NCBI RefSeq assembly: GCF_000186865.1
Contig: NW_008705590.1
Coordinates: 54,514 to 94,626 of the forward strand
DNA: 40,113 nucleotides
Source: Aureococcus anophagefferens
Lineage: Eukaryota > Sar > Pelagophyceae > Pelagomonadales > Pelagomonadaceae
Direction: 5' to 3'
Part shown: piece by piece, positions 35,601 through 40,113 of the stretch
How positions within the stretch are numbered: the first letter of the stretch is position 1
How the letters are laid out: each line of letters begins with the position of its first letter
Notes under the pieces: model-generated
Databases searched by the model: none
The model's input: only the letters and a program-made list of their open reading frames with translations
Told to the model about the DNA's origin: nothing
Program-made: the position numbers and the translations under genes

Positions 35601-38172
35601 TGCCCCAGGCCGTCCTGGATCTGGCGCTCATGCAGCGCGCGCGGCCCGACGTCTTCCGCTACCGGCTGCGCCAGGCGCTGACCCTCGAGGCCCACCGCTG
35701 GCAGAAGCAGATCGAGTTCTCGAAGTTCGACGAGGAGTCGTTCTTCGAGTGCGGGCTCCTGATCAAGTCCATCAAGGAGGAGCGCCTCTCGGCCCAGATG
35801 CAGCTGGAGGTCCTGCACCGCCTCGCGGCCAAGGGGTTGCTCATGTCGCTCCAGGAGCGGCGGCCGAAGCTCCACCGCCACGTCACGTTCCTCGCGGCGT
35901 TGCTGAACCGCGTCGAGGCCGAGCGGTCCAAGCACGTGCGCAAGGCCTGGCTCGCGGGGTCCATGAAGCACGAGGGCACGCTGCCCGTGGCGACGAAGCA
36001 CGCCGAGGGCAAGGACCGCGCCGTGTCCTGCGTCGCCGTCGGCGGCAAGGACGGCGAGCTCGTCGTCACGGCGCACGGCGGGCGCCACGTGACGGTGTGG
36101 AAGAAGCGCAAGGACAAGAAGAAGAAGGGCGGCGACGACTGGCGGGCGGCGGCGCGCGAGGAGGAGCGCAAGGAGGAGGCGCGGGACCCCTGGCACTTTT
36201 CGCCCTTCTACAAGACGCAGCAGATGACGGAGGACCTGGGCACGTGCCTGGTCGTCGCGATGACGCCCGACGGGCGGCGCTTCTTCAGCTCCGCGGGCGA
36301 GCAGATCCGGGGCTGGGTCCAGGGCAAGAAGGTGCGGGGCTTCAAGGGCACCAAATTCCGCTGCGAGTCCATCATGCTCGGCCACGCGGCGGCCGTGACG
36401 CGCTTGGTGGTGGCGCACCGCCACGTCTTCTCCGTGTCCGAGGACGGCACGATCAAGATCTGGCGCTTCCGCGCGACGGACGCGCTCCAGACGGCGACCG
36501 TGTCCTACAGCGCCCAGGCCATGTCCCTGGCGATCCTGAACACGACGAAGCCCGGCGTGCCCGAGGACTACCTGGGGCTCCACGCCGTCGCGGGCCTCGG
36601 CCAGGGCAGGACAAGGGTGATTCAACGTCGCTTCAACGTGAGTGTTCCGCGCGCGCGCGTTCCGAAACAAACGCCCACGCTTCGAGGCCGTTCCGAGAGA
36701 TGATCGCTCGTCCAAAAATCAGCCGAAACGAGTGGAAAACGGCCGAGAGAGGAGCCTTTGAAGTTGGGAATTTCGCACTCTTGTCCTGCCCAGGCCTCGG
36801 CGACGGCTCGCTCTGCGTGCTCCCGTTCTCGCTCAAGTCGCAGTGGATGCAGGGCGCCGTCTGGGAGACGAAGATCAAGAAGCTCGCCTTCGAGGGCCGC
36901 GAGCCCGTGACGGCCCTCGACGTCCAGTACCGCTGCGTCTACGCGGGCTGCGCGACGGGCCGCATCGCCGTCTTCAAGATCGTCGCGGGCTCCGAGGACA
37001 TGGACACGCTCCAGCAGGCCGCCAAGGAGCTGGAACGATTGGGCTACGGCAAGTCCGGCGACGCCTTCAAGCGCAAGGGCGGCGGCCTCGACGGCCGCGC
37101 GACGTCCATGCTCCGCGAGGTCGTGCGCCTCGACTACGTTTTTACATTGGACTGCCACTCGTCGACGATCACGTCCTTCTGCATGGCCGGCGGCGTGCTC
37201 TTCTCGGCAGCCACGGACATGGCCATCGTGTCCTGGATGAAGCCCGTCGACGAGCGGAACACGCAGTTCCAGGCGCTCGGCGCCGCGGGCCAGGGGTCGC
37301 ACCGCGCGCCCGCGATGACGCAAAAGTACTCGCACGCGCGCGTCGTCCACCGCGCGCCCGTGACGGCCATGGCCGTCGCCGGCGACTTCCTCCTGTCCGC
37401 CGACGCCGACGGCCACGTCTGCTGCCACAAGGCGGCCAAGTACCGCGAGATCGTCGAGTCGAGGCAGGCCGAGGCGGACTCGAAGAACTTCCTCGAGGAG
37501 GAGATTTTGGAGAAGCCGCGCTTCTTCCACCAGCTCGAGATCTCCAAGATCTCCGCGCGCCACTTCCTCGCGCACGTCATCGCGCACTACTACCCCATCC
37601 GCCCCCTGAAGAAGCGCAAGAAGAAGGCGCCGGGCGAGGGCGACGACGACGACGACGACGAGTTCGAGGACGAGATCGCCGACGACGTCGAGGGCGACGA
37701 CGAGGAGTACAAGGAGGACCGGGAGAAGAGCGACGACGAGGGCTCGGAGCACGACGACGAGCTCGCGGGCGACTTCGACGGCGACTTCGACTTCGGGGGC
37801 GAGGACGAGGACTACGACGACCTCCAGGGCGACTTCGTCGGCGACCCCGTCGCCTACGAGGACGAGGACGAGGACTACTACGACGAGGACGGCATGTACT
37901 TTGGCGACGGCTTCCGCTCCTACCCGGACGACTACGACGACGTCGAGGACGAGGACATCATGGAGGACCCCTACGCGGGCTACGACGAGCCGTCGGACTA
38001 CGCGACGCCCTACGACGACGAGGCCTACGAGGACGAGGCCTACGAGGACGAGGACGAGCTCTCCGAGGACGACGTCCGCCTCGACGTCGGCGAGCACTTC
38101 GGCGAGGACGAGGACGAGGACGAGGACGACGAGGAGGAGGAGGACGAGTCGGGGTCGGAGTACGAGGACTAG
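29646..38172 (+). CDS. Four-domain voltage-gated cation channel fused to a WD40 region
   Basis: Exons 29646-30426, 30627-36593 and 36794-38172 total 8127 nt (2708 aa). There are four ion-channel repeats, each with membrane helices and a pore loop. S4-like helices are strong in I (ALRMMRVLRPLKSLRKF), II (LLRVVRMFRIARVLRM) and III (IFRMIRIIRPLKKLAR) and poor in charge in IV. The pore-loop residues aligned with the Cav glutamates are Glu552 (MENWND), Asp897 (ADGWN), Asp1349 (FDDWH) and Asn1682 (SNNWV). After repeat IV comes the Cav/Nav-type EF-like segment (QAWQHFDEFGVG, LLRLLSPPLG) at about 1745-1782. Residues about 2058-2465 contain WD40 blades (VFSVSEDGTIKIWRF, LLSADADGHVCC). An Asp/Glu/Tyr-rich tail runs from about 2531 to the end. 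It is a plasma- or organelle-membrane channel, probably Ca2+ or nonselective. The introners do not disturb the frame. Confidence 0.85.
30427..30626 (+). mobile_element. Introner copy C1: 200 bp GC-AG intron, phase 1
   Basis: The element body (30435-30626) starts CAGGGCAGCAAAAGGGTG and ends CACCCTTTTGCTGCCCAG, a near-perfect terminal inverted repeat. The flanking target copies are GCGGCGGC (30427-30434) and GCGCGGGC (30627-30634), 6 of 8. The intron begins with GC from the target and ends with the element's AG. A GT donor at the inner GGGTGCGAA would give the wrong phase. It interrupts the extracellular S5-pore loop of repeat I. Core GGCTGATTTTTGG lies at 30504-30516. Confidence 0.85.
36594..36793 (-). 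mobile_element. Introner copy C2: 200 bp GC-AG intron, inverted relative to C1
   Basis: It is removed as an intron of the plus-strand channel gene, but the element reads in reverse relative to C1 (core at 36712-36724 as CCAAAAATCAGCC). Target copies are perfect: GCCTCGGC at 36594-36601 and 36794-36801. The ends are CAGGGCAGGACAAGGGTG and CACTCTTGTCCTGCCCAG. Excision gives A-V-A-G-L-G-D-G-S-L inside a WD40 blade. By hand alignment, about 18 of 192 positions differ from the reverse complement of C1. Confidence 0.9.
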
Positions 38173-38564
38173 GCGCGGCCTAAGGTCGATCGCCTCGGGA
38201 TCGGGTGGAGGTGCGATGATGATGATGTGGGTGGTGTTGGTGCCGTTGTTAGTGTTGCCGGAGAGGTCGCTACCGCTACTGCTAGGCACCGTTGCTGCCC
38301 ATGGAAGCCATATACTTGGCCATATTGCCACAGACTGTTGACGTTGACATTGAACCACCTTGACAACTTTTTGCCGAGCGACAAGAGCATCGAATCCGAT
38401 CAAGACATCACAACTTGATCATCTTGTACGCACTCGCCGCATCCCTCGAGGTTCGCAGCAGCCAAAACAGCGGCCCTTTGCGCCGCGATCGCCGCCGGCG
38501 CCCGGTCTCCGCTCCCGCGCCGCCCCGGCGGCCCCCGAACTTCTTGTTCACTCCCGAACTCACC
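38173..38564. other. Intergenic region, 392 bp
   Basis: Holds the 3' end of the channel transcript and the 5' region of the RING gene. It has a short ATG/GTG-rich patch (GATGATGATGATGTGG near 38215) and lower GC around 38330-38430 (TTGACGTTGACATTGAACC). No gene, introner or clear TATA box was found. The frame of the RING gene is open back to 38415. Confidence 0.5.
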
Positions 38565-39788
38565 ATGGCGACCTGCGTCGTCTGCTTGTCCGATGTCGAC
38601 CTTGATTCGAGCGTGACTCTGGGTTGCAATCATACGTTCTGCATGGGCTGCATGAAGAAGTGCGCCCACTTCAACATCGAGCGGTGCCCGACGTGCCGGC
38701 GGCCGCACGACCTCGACGTCGGCGCGTTGCAAAGCCGCATGGCCGCGTACCGGCGCGACTACCGGTCCTGGCGCACGGGCGCGGCGCGCGGCGCCCGGGG
38801 CACCATCGCCGCGGGCGTCGTGAACCCCATCACGCAGCCGGCGGCGGCGCCGGCGGCCGCGCCGGTCGCCGCGAGCGCCGGCGACCTCTCGACGCCGAAA
38901 CCCAAGGCCGCGCCGCCGAAGAGCGGCAAGAAGAAGAAGGCGAAGCCCCCGGCGCCCCCCGCGGTGTCGCGGCGGGCCGCCGTCGCCCTCGCGCTCTGCG
39001 CACCGGCCGTCGCGTCCGGGCCGGGCCGCCTCGCGGGCACCGCGGCGGCCGCGGCCGTCCGGCGGCCCCGCGGCGTCCGCTTCACGAAGAAGGCTCTGAC
39101 GACGCGCGGCGGCTTCACCCTGACGGGCCTGGCCCTGGCGGCGCCCGCCGTGACCAGCGCGCTCTGCGAGGCGGCGCCCGTCGTGACCAACGCGCTCGCG
39201 GCGCCCGTCGTCACGAACGCGGCTCTGAACGGGTGCGTCCAGCTGGGCATCGACGCGCGGGACCAGCTCGCGGGCCTGCAGACGCAGGCGCTGGACACGG
39301 CGCCGGCCTGGCTCGAGCCCTGCGAGGAGCCGGGCTTCTGCTGGAGGCGGCTGCTGGTCCACGCGGCCTACGGCGTGGCGTTTCAAGGCATCGCGAAGTT
39401 CTTCTGGTACAAACGGGCGCTCCCCGCGCTCACGGGGCCCTTCGGCGCCTGCGCGGCGCCGGTGTCGCTTCTCGTGGATCTGCTCGTCTACGGCCCGCTC
39501 ATCTCCTACCCGGCGCACTACGTCGCGGCGGCGCTCGGCGAGCGCAAGTGCCTCCGGCAGACGTTCCGCCGCTACGTGGGAGAGTTCCGCGACGTCTTCT
39601 CGAGCTCCCTGGCCTTTTGGATCCCGGCGCAGCTCGTCCTCTTCGCCGCCGTTCCCCTCAAAAGCCGCCCCTTGTTCAACCTCGCCTGCTCGATCCTCTG
39701 GATGACCGTCTTCATCGGCCGCAAGCGCGTGCCCGTGGAGTGCTCCGTCGAGCCCGAGTACCTCGTCGCGTCCATCTACGCCGACTGA
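38565..39788 (+). CDS. RING-finger protein with Mpv17/PMP22-like C-terminal membrane domain
   Basis: 407 aa from CACCATGG at 38565. The C3HC4 RING is at the very N-terminus: Cys4, Cys7, Cys21, His23, Cys26, Cys29, Cys41 and Cys44, as expected of an E3 ubiquitin ligase. A Pro/Ala/Lys linker follows, then SRRAAVALALCAPAVASGPG, which looks like a twin-arginine or organelle targeting signal placed inside the chain. Residues about 262-400 fit the Mpv17/PMP22 family of small membrane proteins: HAAYGVAFQGIAKFFWYKRA, LLVDLLVYGPLISYPAHYV, LAFWIPAQLVLFAAVPLKSR and SILWMTVFIGRK. The ATG at 38415 would add about 50 residues. Alternatives are an assembly-level fusion or a second internal start that makes an organelle form. 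Confidence 0.75.
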   Translation: MATCVVCLSDVDLDSSVTLGCNHTFCMGCMKKCAHFNIERCPTCRRPHDLDVGALQSRMAAYRRDYRSWRTGAARGARGTIAAGVVNPITQPAAAPAAAPVAASAGDLSTPKPKAAPPKSGKKKKAKPPAPPAVSRRAAVALALCAPAVASGPGRLAGTAAAAAVRRPRGVRFTKKALTTRGGFTLTGLALAAPAVTSALCEAAPVVTNALAAPVVTNAALNGCVQLGIDARDQLAGLQTQALDTAPAWLEPCEEPGFCWRRLLVHAAYGVAFQGIAKFFWYKRALPALTGPFGACAAPVSLLVDLLVYGPLISYPAHYVAAALGERKCLRQTFRRYVGEFRDVFSSSLAFWIPAQLVLFAAVPLKSRPLFNLACSILWMTVFIGRKRVPVECSVEPEYLVASIYAD

Positions 39789-40113
39789 TCGCCGCCGCCC
39801 GCCCCGCGCCGTGTCTCGCCGCCGAAGCCCGAGCGATCGACCGCGCACCGTCCCTTTGTAACCTTACAGTCGTACCACGCTGGGCGCCGATCGTCGCGCG
39901 CCGCCCGTCCCGCGCTGCGTCTCGCCGCGGCCGGAGCGCACCGCCCGATCCCGAGACAATCGATCTTATAACATATCCCGCCGGCGGGATAGGGTACTTA
40001 GGACACGCGCGGAGACTAGTTCAAGAGCTGGTTAAGGTCTTGATTGAACTTCTGTCACTGGTTGCGAGTTGCAGTGGATACCCCGTCGCTTGAACTATGC
40101 AAGCCAAGACAAA
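39789..40113. other. Right-edge non-coding region with imperfect duplicated segment
   Basis: After the RING gene stop, a segment of the form CCGCCCGCCCCGCGCCGTGT followed by CTCGCCGCCG recurs about 100 bp later as CCGCCCGTCCCGCGCTGCGT followed by CTCGCCGCGG, so part of the 3' region is duplicated. The last 130 bp are AT-richer (CTTGATTGAACTTCTGTCAC) and may be the promoter or UTR of a gene beyond the window. No coding frame or RNA gene was recognised. Confidence 0.45.

Noticed and set aside
1..40113. tRNA, rRNA, CRISPR array, bacterial operon or phage features
   Set aside because: No tRNA-like or rRNA-like segments, spaced direct repeats or ribosome-binding-site pattern were seen; introns, domain types and targeting peptides are eukaryotic.

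Overview
This is a very GC-rich eukaryotic nuclear window with intron-poor, tightly packed genes: several gene ends lie 10-40 bp apart and one pair overlaps. It encodes RNA polymerase I subunit A49, exosome subunit RRP40, PHD, FHA, HMG-box and RING proteins, a two-domain arginine methyltransferase and a four-domain voltage-gated cation channel. It also contains six short intron-forming transposons (introners) with target-site duplications. High GC, compact genes and introners together fit a pelagophyte alga such as Aureococcus anophagefferens, where introners are known. The taxon is an inference from these traits; no database search was possible.

Layout. 3-5222: an MSS51-C-like protein (-, cut by the left edge), an ankyrin/MYND protein (+), a DnaJ co-chaperone (-), RRP40 (-) and RPA49 (+). 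5360-12244: one uninterrupted 2294-codon gene joining an FHA-like domain, a PDZ domain, a dynamin/SLIP-GC-like GTPase and an HMG box. 12408-19793: a giant leucine-rich-repeat protein interrupted by two ~210 bp introners. 19833-25439: a PHD plus 2-oxoglutarate oxygenase protein (-), a GAF-domain protein (+), a membrane-anchored Ap4A phosphorylase-like protein (-) and a PAP2 phosphatase (-). 25559-29357: a secreted or surface Cys-rich protein (+) and a PRMT7-like methyltransferase (-), overlapping tail to tail and each carrying one ~87 bp introner. 29646-38172: a four-domain cation channel fused to a WD40 region and an acidic tail, carrying two 200 bp introners in opposite orientations. 38565-39788: a RING protein with an Mpv17/PMP22-like C-terminus.

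The most striking system is the introners. In every case the element supplies the 3' splice site (AG) and the 5' splice site (GT or, in four of six, GC) lies in the 8 bp duplicated target. Exact excision rebuilds the reading frame in all six. The two copies in the channel gene have different terminal inverted repeats from each other, yet the two ends within each copy match, which looks like covariation. Other unusual items are the channel-WD40 fusion with a predicted E/D/D/N selectivity filter, the FHA-PDZ-GTPase-HMG protein, and the RING-Mpv17 fusion.

All exon joins were worked out by eye from frame continuity, splice dinucleotides and target duplications. Transcript data would settle them.
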